Of a DNA stretch of 64,000 nt, positions 38,528-50,372 are shown piece by piece. Source of the stretch: Seriola aureovittata (taxonomy: Eukaryota > Chordata > Actinopteri > Carangiformes > Carangidae); contig NC_079381.1 of assembly GCF_021018895.1 (NCBI RefSeq), positions 7,714,001 through 7,778,000 of the forward strand, given 5' to 3'. The translations under genes were made by a program, and so were the position numbers. The notes beneath the pieces were generated by a model that was not told where the DNA came from, searched no databases, and saw nothing but the letters and a program-made list of their open reading frames with translations. Numbering within the stretch: position 1 is the stretch's first letter; each line of letters begins with the position of its first letter.

Positions 38528-38572
38528 TTCACACACACACACACAAGCACACACACACACACACACACACAC
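38528..38572. repeat. (CA)n microsatellite
   Basis: Two CA blocks separated by AG. Confidence 0.95.
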
Positions 38573-38644
38573 TAGCCCTGAGGTCCTGTTTCCGGTCTGG
38601 GGTGTATGAGAGAGAAGAGCCAGCATCTGTGCGGGATTGGAGCT

Positions 38645-38647
<3 letters not shown>

Positions 38648-38692
<45 letters not shown>

Positions 38693-38712
38693 ACGCACAC
38701 GCACACGCACAC
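38648..38712. repeat. (CA)n-(CGCACA)n compound repeat
   Basis: Pure CA to about 38681, then several CACACG hexamer units. Confidence 0.95.
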
Positions 38713-39950
38713 AGTCTTCCTGTTAGCATTGTTTGTGTTTGTGAGTCGACTTGTAAGCATCATGTTGCTGCTGTTGCTGCTTAGTTTTCTCGGGTTTCCT
38801 CTGTTGTGTTTTTTTAACACACACACCGACACAGTTGCTCACACATAGTAAGAAAGGATACAGACATACAAACATATACACACCAACTTAGTGTAGTGTT
38901 GCTCTAAACTGTGATTTGTAGATAATACAGCTTGTGTCTCTAACAGGCCTTTTTAGACCTTTTGCTCTTATAAAGCTGCTGTTCTTGTCTTAACAAAGGC
39001 TACTTTCTGTATGTGAAATATTCAGGGCACCACACACACATACACACACACCCAGACACACACGCACAAATGGCTACTGATCAAGTTGAATCTAATTCCA
39101 AGGGGGATTTTTGTTTTTTCATTTTTCACAAACCAGCTTAAGTCCATGTTTCCTAAAGCTCTGATTTGTGTCGAACATTATGAAGGAGGAATATATGCAT
39201 TTTCCTGAAAAAGAGATTAGCTCATTCTTAACTAAAGGATAAAATGTGCTCAGGAGAGGGAACACAGAGGTCATTCTGTTTAGTACAGACAGATTTTGTT
39301 TGAGTTTCCCAAATACATGTAATTACATAGTTCAAATACTATTTTGTAAAAGGTACTTCAAGTACACCTTTTGCCATAAAATAGGCATTTTATTGCTGAC
39401 AGTGAAAGACAGATTCTCACACTGTAATGCACAAATGTGCCTGTACTCACACACACACCCACACACAGAGGTAAGATCACCTTTGCTGATATCAGGACAA
39501 TTCCTGAGAAAATCCCAGAGCACCACAGTAAGCTTGACCCTTTTTGAGTAGATTTTGAGCCAATCTCTTTGGGTTTTCCGTTTCATTTACACAGTAATGC
39601 AATCATATTGAAATTCTCACGCACTGTAAAGCACTTTGACTGAACTATCTGGTCAGTGCCTTTTTCCATTTCTAATTTTTATCTGATGTTACGATCTTGT
39701 AAACATCACAAACTTGGCTTGTACATATTCACTTGAGGAAAACAAGAATCTATGGGTCGACTTGTATTGTTTTGAGATGGTGAGCAATAATGCATTTGAG
39801 CAATAAACCTTGCTCTTTAAATAAAATCTCCAGCTGCATGGACCAACAGGGGCTTACAGGAGGAGGAACTCTGCTCATGTGGGAACATCACAAGTCCCAA
39901 TCCTTGTTAATGTTATGTATTTTCTCCTTTCAGAAAGCACCACTGCCACC

Positions 39951-40689
39951 ATGGATGAGGAACAGTGCTACTACAATGAGACCATCGCCTTCTTCTACAA
40001 CCGCAGTGGCAAGCACCTTGCTTCTGACTGGAACACCGTCAGCAGGCTGGTGATGGGCCTGGGCATCACTGTGTGCATCTTCATCATGCTCGCCAACCTC
40101 CTGGTGATGATCGCCATCTACGTCAACAGGAGATTCCACTTCCCCATCTACTACCTGATGGCCAACCTGGCAGCTGCTGACTTCTTTGCTGGACTGGCCT
40201 ACTTCTACTTGATGTTCAACACGGGACCAAACACGAGACGTCTGACTGTTTCCACGTGGCTGCTCCGCCAAGGCCTAATTGACACCAGCCTGACGGCGTC
40301 TGTGGCCAACTTGCTTGCCATCGCCATCGAGCGCCACATCACCGTGTTCCGCATGCAGCTACACACACGTATGAGCAACCGACGTGTGGTTGTGGTGATT
40401 GTCATAATCTGGACCATGTCCATAGTAATGGGGGCCATCCCCAGTGTGGGCTGGAACTGTATCTGTAGTATTAGTACTTGTTCCAACATGGCACCGCTTT
40501 ACAGCAACTCCTACCTGGTCTTCTGGGCAGTGTTTAACCTGGTGACGTTTGTTGTCATGGTGACGCTGTATGCCCACATCTTTGTGTATGTGCGGCAGAG
40601 GACCATGAGGATGTCACGGCACAGCTCTGGACCACGGCGTAACCGAGATACCATGATGTCTCTGCTGAAAACCGTGGTGATTGTGTTGG
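39951..40689 (+). CDS. lpar1: Lysophosphatidic acid receptor 1, first coding exon (residues 1-246 plus first base of codon 247)
   Basis: Class A GPCR for lysophosphatidic acid at the plasma membrane; the family couples to Gi/o, Gq and G12/13. The exon starts at 39934 after TTTCTCCTTTCAG. The ATG at 39951 sits in an ideal GCCACCATGG context, and the frame begins MDEEQCYYNET, aligning with the internal Met of mammalian LPAR1 (shorter N-terminal isoform). Visible features: N-glycosylation sites at N9 and N17; TM1 about 31-58, TM2 66-90, TM3 103-130, TM4 145-165, TM5 185-212; ligand-contact Arg106/Gln107 at the top of TM3; and ERH (127-129) in place of DRY, typical of the LPA1-3 group. The exon ends in TM6 (VVIVLG) at a GTAAGG donor, the conserved intron position of lpar1-3. 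Near-identity to human LPAR1 through TM1-TM5 and the SVV tail in the next exon separate it from lpar2 and lpar3. Confidence 0.97.
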
Positions 40690-40705
40690 GTAAGGAAGAG
40701 ACATA

Positions 40706-40712
40706 ATGTGTC

Positions 40713-40743
<31 letters not shown>

Positions 40744-40765
40744 ACTATCTATCTATCTATCTATC
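40706..40765 (+). repeat. (CTGT)n(CTAT)n tetranucleotide repeat next to the lpar1 donor
   Basis: About six CTGT units run into CTAT units, starting only 17 bases past the splice donor. The transcript would carry a pyrimidine-rich UCUGU/UCUAU tract right after the 5' splice site. Confidence 0.95.
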
Positions 40766-43700
40766 TTATTGCATTATAACTACCCACATGTCTAGATAGT
40801 TGTCTATATGTCTTGCTATCAAGTTATTGCTATCTGTCTAGCTGTTTATTGCTATGTATTTATTTATCTGTAACATTTATGCTGCCTCTATCTCTATCGA
40901 GGGAGGTGGGAAAGGCTGAGAGCTTATGGGCATGTTGAGTTACATGTATAATTGTTTTTGTGCCTTAAACTACACAAATCAAAAGCATAATGGATGGAAA
41001 ATGTTCATTAACGCAAGATGGATACTTCCTGGTTAGCTTCAGAGTGCATAAGTGGCTGTTGGCTCCAGCTGCCCTAGCCATGGATAAGGCTGTGGATGGT
41101 TTTGCATTAAAACTGCAATAACAAAAAAAGGCAACAGCGTTTTTATACAAACATAAGACCATGCCTCTGTGCTCCTCTTGTGCAGTAAACAGCAGGATTT
41201 TCATGCTAATGTTACTTTTTTAACGGTTTTAAATACTAAATTTTACGTGAAAGGGGGCAACCGTGCTTTTCACCTGTGCTGCAGGTTGACATTTTGGAAC
41301 ACTCACTGTTCATTGTTTGCTCCCCGTGGAGCTATCTTTGTCTTGCTTGTGTCTGCAATGACCACTGCTACTAGCTTCCATTTCTTTTTGGGATATGAGT
41401 CATTTTAGCTTGCCAGAGCTAACATACTGTATGTCTATCAAAGGTGGCAGGTGGTAAAAAAACACATTTACCTCTAAACAGTAATTTTACTGGTTTTGAG
41501 AAAAATGCTATCTTGACATTGTGGCTACGAGTTTTCTACCCACTTGCTATTAAAGCATCTTTGCTTGTTTTTTAAATGGGTGACCCATCTATCTGTGAAG
41601 CCGTGAGTGCGATATCTGAAGTCATCAGCAGCAACAGAACAATGAATCTGTTCATGGGTCTCTAGAGTCCAAGCACTGTGTCTGCCTAGCACGACTGCAA
41701 GCCTCACATACATCATCTCATCCTGTTCCCTGCAAACTACATTAATTTGATGTGATTCTGCCTGAGCAGTTTATGATGCAGGGCTGTTCAGTGCGTCATG
41801 AATATGTTCTGTTATATTTATGACTGAAGGCACCATTGCATTTCTGTTATGTTTCATTTTGCTGATGCCTAATAGACACATATGAGTACAGAAGATACAG
41901 TTGTTCCAGCTGAAGAGGTGGAATAGATAGATTGCTGTCATATGATTTGTTAATTACAATGTGGAAGATCATGAAAGGTAAAACTCCAAAGCTCACTTAA
42001 ATGCAATGCTAAACATGCCATACAACATTTTATTAGAACTGTTATAGTATAGTTTTTGCTCCATTTCTCACTAAAAGCAAAATCACTTCCTTTATTTCTA
42101 GCAGAAAATGAAAGTGGAGATTGAACAGATGTTTTCAGTCTTGACAAAGACCTAATTTGGTGGAAAATCATTTGAAGAGCATTTAAAAAAGGTTTAGAGG
42201 AAAGTTAGAGCAAACCATTCTGTCTTGGCTTGTTCATGGCAGCACTGTATAAATATTATTATCAGATTTCAGTTGAACTTAAACTGATAACTGGGAAAAA
42301 AAGATTGATATCAGCCTCCTAACTCTGTGCATCATTTACACTTCTAATGTGGGAATTCTAAACAAGCCCCAACATGTCACTTTTTATTGCCAGTGTCAAG
42401 AATTCTGAAATATTCCCAGCCAATCCACATGTTTTCATAATCCAGGATCATCCTTCAATGTAGTATTGTAGTTTTGTTTTTTCGCCAGTTAATACATTAA
42501 TGCGATAGTAACAGCGTCTGTTTTAACTTCAAACTGAGCTGTGTGTGTAGTTTGACTAAGTGTTTGGTAGAGATATGTTTCCCACTTCGCAAGTCTCCAG
42601 GCAACTTCACTGGTATGTGATGAATAGAAGCATTGCTTCGGACCGACTAAAACACAGTAGCAGACTAACTCTGCTGTGTGTAATGTTAAGTTTGAACTGT
42701 GGGAAAAGGACTTCTTAGTGCCTGGAAGCAGGATGTGTTGGTCCTAGACAAAACATACCAAAGGATTCCATGTGATTTGTCTCCTATGTGCTGTGTTATC
42801 TCATCCTGTTGCCTTTGTTGTCTTTACTCCACACTTAATTTAAATCAGTGGACAGCAGAATGTGGTCTGCAGCCTACAGTTTGTATAAAACTGAAGAACG
42901 TACATTTTCTGCTGCTTAGAGATGCTTTGTCTGTTTGTACTTATTTAACCTAATCCAAACTCTAATCTGCATTAACAACACAGTGTCACACTTCCACTGT
43001 ATTTCTCCAGTGTTTTATGATTAAGTCCAATCGTGTCATTGCAGCTGTTCCTGCCTTGTTGGAATCATTGTTTTCCGACAGAGAAAAGCCTCATCCCAAA
43101 GCAGCGGAAATTATCTATCTCAATCTATTTAAATAGTTTCGCAATATCAGGTTCTGCCAGTAAAAGCCTGCCTTGTCCTCAGTGACATGACCGTCTAAGC
43201 TTATAAAGCACTTACAAATGTTTTACTGAAACATTTAGTGAATGTGATTAAAGGAATGTTTTAGAATCAAAGCACAAATTGTGGTTCATTTATTACTGAG
43301 GGACATGTTTCGCATATTCGCTACATTATATCAGCTTTGTTTGAATGTGTAGCAGTCAAGAAAACATCATGATGTGTTCTCACTGAGCTATAAAGGCAGG
43401 TGAAGGGATAGTTTCTTTGCCATTGGTAAGAACAGTTTTACTATTCTTATTACAGCACAACAAATCTCGCTATTATTATTTCGAATCATTGTTGTTTCAA
43501 ATTCCTGAACAAATCACATTTGTTTCTTTTTATTGGTGCCAGGCCCGTACTGGGAAAGTGTGTCTTTTGAGTGAGGGTATAATGTGTTTTAGTTCAGTCT
43601 GGAATCCACTGCTGTTTCGGAATGAGGTCATTTCTAAGCACTGAGGAGGATATTAAATACCACATTTTTCGTTGCACTGATAGAAGGGAGGTACTTTCAG

Positions 43701-44281
43701 TCCAATCACTTGCATCCCTTGGACACTTCTTTTCCCATTTTTTTAAAAAAGAAAAATCCCTCTTTATCTGTTCCTGTGTTACTCTGGCCAATGTAAAACA
43801 AAAAAGGCATTTTGTTTCCAGTGAGGTTAAACCTGCCATTGAGTTCTGGGTTTTGATTATGTTTCTCTACTTAGGGAAAGGTTGAGATGAGTTCAGCCTT
43901 TGCTGTTTGACCAGAAAGTAAATCCCACAGCAATACCCTTTCCAGCTCTCCCCATCTGCTGACCAGATGATGATAGCTGCTCCCCTGCTGCCTACTGTCC
44001 TCTCCACTTGTCCCTCTCAGGATGCTGTAAACCCAGCTATGGGTGATTTCTTCCCAGAAGGACAGGATGAGGTTTTGGGGGGAAAAAAGTTGGTTACACC
44101 CACTTGCACACTTACGTACGTACACACATAGACTGTCTCTCATTCATATGAATCCCCAGGCTTAATAAAGAACAGTGGGATAAAAGGTTGGCTCTATTCA
44201 CATAAACTCTGATTGGACCAGACCACAATCTGGCTTTTACTTTATTTGTTTTCTCAAAGATAATAGAGATAAGGACACAAA

Positions 44282-44282
<1 letters not shown>
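40766..44282. other. Intron 2 sequence, nothing recognised
   Basis: About 3.5 kb of comparatively repeat-poor AT-rich DNA. I see no exon-like ORF, RNA gene or element ends. It may hold conserved regulatory sequence, which only alignments could show. Confidence 0.35.

Positions 44283-44371
<89 letters not shown>
44283..44371. repeat. (CA)44 microsatellite
   Basis: Uninterrupted CA tract of nearly 90 bases. Confidence 0.97.
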
Positions 44372-44375
<4 letters not shown>

Positions 44376-44391
44376 AAACCTCCTGCCAATG

Positions 44392-44560
44392 CCTTAAAGG
44401 TATCCTGTGGAGGTTTTTGACCACTAGTAGCGCTATGGACCAAACTTTTTACAAGTGGGTCCCCATTTTATGAGTTATCGTGCACAAAAATACACAGTCC
44501 CACTGATATACAGGTGAGGGTACTGAACCAAGAATAGCAACAAGACGCCATAGTGAGATT
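44392..44560. mobile_element. Repeat fragment starting TTAAAGGTATCC
   Basis: TTAAAGGTATCCTGTGGAGG followed by CACTAGTAGCGCTATGGACC, AAGTGGGTCCCCATTTTATG and TAGCAACAAGACGCCATAGT is a fish repeat pattern I recognise. Only the left TTAA end is visible. Confidence 0.5.
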
Positions 44561-44577
44561 TATTTATTTTTATTTAC

Positions 44578-45235
44578 ACTGTGGCCCCTATTTTAACAAT
44601 CTAAAGCACATGGAGCATGTGGATTTAGGGTGTGTCCAAATCAACTTTTGTTAGTTTAACAGCAGTGCCAGGCGCATGGTTCAAAAGGGTTGCACTTAGT
44701 CTCTAAATTAATTATGAGTGTGTCTTGGGCATAATATTCAATAAACCAATTGGAGTGCTGTCTCCTATTCCCTTTAAAAGCCAGGTGCACCTGCACCTTG
44801 GCAGATTGCTCAGATGATGGTGGATTTGCTGGGTAGTAAGAAAGAATGCTTCTCTGTAGTCCACAGCAACAACAGGATTCCACCAAACAGGCCCGGGTGC
44901 AACGCTGCCTTTTGCACCCTCAGTAATAGAAATAAATCAGGATGCACCCTTAAAATAACAGGGAAATACTGCGCCATTAACTGCAGCCCGGTTTTTTGTT
45001 AGTAAATCGCGCAATCACTTTCTGCTGCCTCAAGATAGTAATGCGCCAACAATGCTAAAACCACACCTCATTTTAAGACCAACACACCCATGGGCGCTCA
45101 GATGGGCACAAATGTATTTGCTATTTAAACAATGTGGACCCTGGATGGGAAAGTGACAACTGCATTGGTCTGAAACCAACAAAGACACTTGCGTTGCACT
45201 GGGTGTATGTTCGTGCCCAGTGTTTCAGTTCTGCA
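44578..45235. mobile_element. Teleost interspersed element, full-length-looking copy, class uncertain
   Basis: GTGGCCCCTATTTTAACAAT, GGCGCATGGTTCAAAAGGGT, CAATAAACCAATTGGAGTGC, AAAGCCAGGTGCACCTGCAC, CAAACAGGCCCGGGTGCAAC and CACACCTCATTTTAAGACCA appear in the same order as in a common fish element of about 650-700 bp. It is noncoding. The short ORF at 44814-45002 falls inside and is an artefact. Confidence 0.6.
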
Positions 45236-45315
45236 AGAGAAAAGGAAGAAAACCTTTCCCCCTACAATTATTCAAATAAATCAGCTAAGACAGCCAATTT
45301 CAGTTTATTGCAGAA

Positions 45316-45342
45316 ATATATATATATATATATATATATATC
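45316..45342. repeat. (TA)n microsatellite
   Basis: About 13 TA units. Confidence 0.95.
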
Positions 45343-45859
45343 AGTATCGGTGTATACAATGACTGATTAGTAACAAGAAATTGCAGTACAGATTTTCCAT
45401 TACATAGTTTGTCAAAAAAGAACAGCACACAACTGCTTTCCTCAACTTTTCAATGGGGGGCTTCCAGAACTGTCTCACATACAGTGGATATAGTGGATGA
45501 GACTAGTTTGTATGGTGCTACTCCTTGTAATTCAATAATGTGGAAAAATCTCCAGTTAGTAAAACACTTGCGTTATAACTGCTATTTATTTTGTTGAATA
45601 CTGATTCTGACTTGAAGTAAATATTGTTGCATGTAGGTGTTGTTGCTATTTATTCATCTACCAAAAACTGTGAGCTGAAACCTACACAATAACCAACTGA
45701 CACCGGTCTGATGTGAAAACATCTTTCAGATCATAGACATCTGTGGTAGCTTTCAGCCACTTGTTCTTCACTGCTAAAAAAAAAAAATGAATGACACCAA
45801 CAGAGATTCTCTTCATCACTGTTTAATGAGTCAACAGCTCTGTTAAATTGACCATGACC

Positions 45860-45860
45860 C

Positions 45861-45925
<65 letters not shown>

Positions 45926-45930
45926 TGTTT
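45860..45930. repeat. (GT)n microsatellite
   Basis: About 30 GT units, then AT- and TTT-interrupted GT. Confidence 0.95.
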
Positions 45931-46382
45931 GTGTCTGTGTCTTTGTGTCAGGTGTTGGCTCATGTTGGGGGCATCTGTGGATGATTTGATTATCTTAAAG
46001 CCCTTGGTGTTGCATGTGGTTGCATCCTCAGACAGTGCGGAGCGCCAAGACATACCATCCGCCAAACACATGCAAACAGATGGCCTTACGCTGACTTACA
46101 CTTGTTTCTAAATCACTGTGCATAACCATTCAATGTTAAATCCAACCAGCCACTGATATTCATATCTACATTTCAAAGTGGGAATGGCAACTAATAGTTA
46201 CACGCCCCCACACATACACACACACATTTCCATCACTCTGCTGCTACAGTGTATGTGTGTCTTTTGGCTGACTGGTAGCAGAACCAATCAGAGCCAAATA
46301 CAAGCCAAACCCTCCAATTTTCTGTCAGCGTGGAAACATGATTGGTATGCAGCTTGCAATGTCACCTGTTCTCTGTGTGTTT

Positions 46383-46500
<118 letters not shown>

Positions 46501-47572
46501 AAAGCACTATGAACAGCAGGAAATTGCTGTTCATAGTGTAGCTTTTCTAATCACTCACAATGGCAGCATCTGTCCTCATGACTCCTGTTTCAGCAGCATC
46601 AGTTGTCACTTTCTGGCAAACCCTTTCAATGTCCTTAAACATGTATCAATGAATGCTAATGAAGCATTATCCAGATCAACTCTGTTAGGATCAGAAACTG
46701 CTCTGGAAAGGAATTTGAGTTTGAGTTTGAGTGCACGTGTGTGTGTGTGCGCGTGTGTGTGTATGTCAGCAGAAGTGTAGTGTACCGGAGTGACGCATGC
46801 GCCCAGTTAAGAGGATTTCTTTGACACCTGTGGTTACCATGGTAACAGCAAATGCAGTTTAATGCTACAGCAACCATCAGAAATACAACAGAGGAACAAC
46901 TGCTGTGTGTACTGTGTGTAACAGTGCAGCCAAACAAACTTATGTTGTTTTTAATAAAGATGTCAGTCAAAAATAATTGCGACCACCATCTGATTTCATG
47001 CTGAACACAGCGCAAATAGTTCCCACCCAACAGCAGGGCACTGTCAGTTGTATGCGGTCTGTCACTTGCAGGTCTTCATGTAACATCTAACAGCTCACTG
47101 CGGCCACTCCTTCTTGTTCCATTACTCCTTGATGATGAAAATGTCTTGTTTTGTAGAGGCACACAGGAAACACACTCATGTTTCACTCAAATAAATGAGA
47201 TACAATTACAAACAGTGATGCTCGATTACATGCATCATTGTTTCCCATTTTGAATCCAGCAGGGTAAAGGCAGACTCCACCACTAACAATGAAAACCACA
47301 ATGTAGAGAGGTAGTTACAGAATGTAAATGCCGGTATTGCTGAAAAAAATGCTGTGGATTTTGAGCTTGTAAAAATCTTAAGGATCTCCCTATCTGCAGC
47401 ATATATATACTGTGTATATATATATATATATTCATTATAGTTCAGTGCAGTTTAAATATCAGTTTTACATATGTTTATGTATTTCAAAATGTATTTTTAA
47501 AAATATGTTTTAGCCTTATTTGTTATATTTGTTATATTGTATAATTTCCATCTCCATATATATTTTAGTCTT

Positions 47573-47957
47573 TTAAGGGGCTATTTGTACATTTTCTCTG
47601 CCGCAAAACGGGTTTTTTTGCCGGGAGCTGGTAGTGGTGATTGTCACTCGGCCACTATTATGTTTACATGACAAGAGGTTATAATATGTCCTTTGAGTAG
47701 TGCTACATCTTCAGGGCACATTGGAGGCTCCAGTTGCTATCGGAGAGTGACGGGGCTAGAAGAAAAGACATGATAGAGACAAGAGTTAACATTGGAGGTG
47801 CTTTCCACCGCTGGAGACAGCTCTCCATTGATGGTAAAGTGAAGTAAAGGAGTTAAGTTTGATGCTGAACTCTAGACGTTTCTTCTAGACTGATAAGTAA
47901 ACAGCTGTTAATGCTAATGCTGGCTATGCTGGAGAAACTTACAAATAGCCCTTTTAA
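47573..47957 (+). mobile_element. TTAA-bounded MITE-like element, forward copy
   Basis: The left end is TTAAGGGGCTATTTGTACAT. The reverse complement of the right end is TTAAAAGGGCTATTTGTAAG. The 385-bp unit is noncoding. Its internal blocks GCTATCGGAGAGTGACG and GATAGAGACAAGAGTTAACA recur in inverse orientation at 50025-50368. Confidence 0.75.
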
Positions 47958-48300
47958 ATAAAAACTAATTTTTTGCAATCCTAAAACTAAAAGCGGCTGT
48001 GTTTATGTTATGAGGTTGTGTTAAAAAACAAAATTGATTGTTATCAGATTGGTGTATGTGGACCAGGTGACTGTTTCCAATGCATTCTGGGACAGAATCA
48101 GAAGACGTTTCTAATTAGAAAACATCTGCATTCATAGCTTGAAGTAACAGAATCTGGTGGCACCAAACAGCTTGCAGAAGAAAAAAATTTTGCCATATGT
48201 CAGACAACTTTGTCAACAAAACAGTTGCAGAATAGGACCAGACTGGTATTATTTTAGAGTTGAATCAAATAAAAAAGAGGGACCAAAGTAACTATTTAAA

Positions 48301-50024
48301 TCAGATGCAGTTTCGGGAAATTAGATTTAGAAGTTGGTGGTGACTGGCATGACTGTGGCTAACAATCTGGCTTTGATATAAACCATAACAGAACATTACA
48401 GTGCTGGTGTGCATTGTTTTTACTGTCTCCGTTTTTGTTTTAATTTCCAAAACAGTGAGAAAAAAAGACACAAGTAAGGTATAAACACTATAAATCGCAG
48501 CACCTGGAAGTGAGTCACTGCTCCTGACCAACAACTCTGTAGATATATGATTGGCTTCTTGTACTAGTAGAGCAAAAAAAGAAAAAAAACTCATTAGTGC
48601 CATTTCAAAGAACTCACTGTACTTCCAGTCAAAAGCGCATTTCTCTGACCATTAGATCACTGTGACATCACCACCACACTCCATCACTGTACACCACAAG
48701 CCTCTTTATCAATAACTAAATACTCTGCTACTGAATGCGAACTCTTATCTAATCTTCAGTGTGTGTGTGTGGGAAGTGGTGATTGTGGAAATTGGGGTAG
48801 AGGACAAAGGAATCCCTCTGTGGACAACTGGGAAGCCATTGGGCCGTTTCAGAAACATACATGATGGTATCTTTCTGCTTACTTATTCTCATTGGATCGT
48901 GGTCACAACCACATATGATGGTTGGGTTAGAAAAAGCATGGGAAAAAGCATGGAAAGCAAAGAGATAAACTAAGGGAGAAATATAGGAGAGGGGTGAAGT
49001 TAAGGGACAGACAGGTTGCAAAAAGTTGAGAAAAGAAACGAAAGACAAAAATGAAGTATGACTTTAAAAAAAATGAGAGGATATGTAAAGGGAGAGGGGG
49101 AGAGGGACCGGAAACCAGAAAGGGATGGAGAGAGATGCAGATAGAGAGATTAATGGGGAAAAAGGGGAGTGAGACATAAGGAAGAATGTGAACAGTAATT
49201 TAATATTGGGTGTTTATTCATTTCTAAGGGCCAGAGAGAATTGCACATTAGGGGAAACCTAAGCTGGTGAGAAGACATGAGAAATAATAGACCCTAAGAC
49301 ATGAAAATCCAAGATAGCCGAATGTGAAGCTCTGTAATGAGTAAAGTATGTTACTACATGTGGAAAACATCAGCTCAATGTAGAGATGCTCAGAGGTGTG
49401 AGACGGAGCTTTATAAGGATCAGAGGCTTAAAGTGCCATTCAGCAGGTTTTGAAGCTGAACTTGATATAAAGAAATTTTGACAATTTTTGATAAAAGTTA
49501 TTTTAAAAGATTTCAGTACATTTTGGTAAGCAAATTGCAGATTTGATTGTTTTTGTGTGTGGAAGTTATGTTGACTTTGTGTTACCCTGGCTGTCCTCAC
49601 CAAAGAAACAACAGTATCTGCTGTTTATCCAAACATTTAAAACAATATAACAGAAATCGTCTGGTCATTCGTCAATCATTCAGATGATTTTTTACCCTCA
49701 GAAGTGAAAGTGCAAGTGGTATGACTTTGCAAAACCCCTAGAGGGGAGGTTGGGGCAGAGTCCTGCACTAGTCCACCTTTGCGTAACACTAACTGGCGCA
49801 CACCCACTCAGCACTTGACCCATTTCATTAACCGATATGTTCTTAAAATACAGTCTGGACTTTAATATCCGCAACCCGACCTGTGCCTGCAGTCACATTG
49901 ACTCAGAGCTGGCTTCTGGCGTCAGGAGTACAGTAAAAAGCTTGGGGTTCCAGGTGATATAGAGGCAAACTATGGCTTTGAAAAAAAATTGATTTTAAAA
50001 TCGATTTTAAAAAGAAAAAAAAGT
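48301..50024. other. Intron 2 sequence with a purine-rich patch
   Basis: 49020-49170 is purine-rich on the + strand (GGGAGAGGGGGAGAGGGA). No gene or defined repeat otherwise. Confidence 0.4.
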
Positions 50025-50368
50025 GCCTACCTGCTGTAGGACTCTGTGAATGGATGGACCTAATAGCATTGACAGCTGTTTCCTTAACACTGTAGAAGAA
50101 ATGAGTTCAGCTCCAAACTTCATTCATTTACAACAGCTGTCTCCTGAAGTGTAAAGCAACGTCAATGTTAACTCTTGTCTCTATCACGCCTTTTCTTTTA
50201 TGAAAGTTAGAATGCTAACCAGCGAGCTCCCCAGCCCGTCTCGTCACTCTCCGATAGCATCTCACTGGAGTCATGTAAACACAATGATGGCTGAAGCTCT
50301 TGTCAGGCACCACCCACCGCAAGAAACCATTTTTGGCGCCAGTGAAAACTTACAAAAAGCCCCTTTAA
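50025..50368 (-). mobile_element. TTAA-bounded MITE-like element, reverse copy
   Basis: Read on the minus strand, it starts TTAAAGGGGCTTTTTGTAAG at 50368. It then matches the 47573-47957 element through GATGCTATCGGAGAGTGACG, TGATAGAGACAAGAGTTAAC and AAACAGCTGTCAATGCTA. The far end (about 50025) has diverged or been lost. It is noncoding. Confidence 0.7.
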
Positions 50369-50372
50369 CAAA

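Larger units (their letters stand above)
22926..39933 (+). other. lpar1: Predicted lpar1 intron 1 (17.0 kb)
   Basis: It starts with GTAAGT and ends with TTTCTCCTTTCAG, a pyrimidine tract and AG, at 39921-39933. The first 300 bases after the donor are relatively CpG-rich (23030-23240). The rest is repeat-laden AT-rich DNA. Further alternative 5' exons may be hidden here: mammals have one coding a short alternative N-terminus, but I could not identify an equivalent. Confidence 0.5.

Noticed and set aside
39930..40577. Three minus-strand ORFs opposite the first lpar1 coding exon
   Set aside because: Antisense shadows of a conserved GPCR exon.
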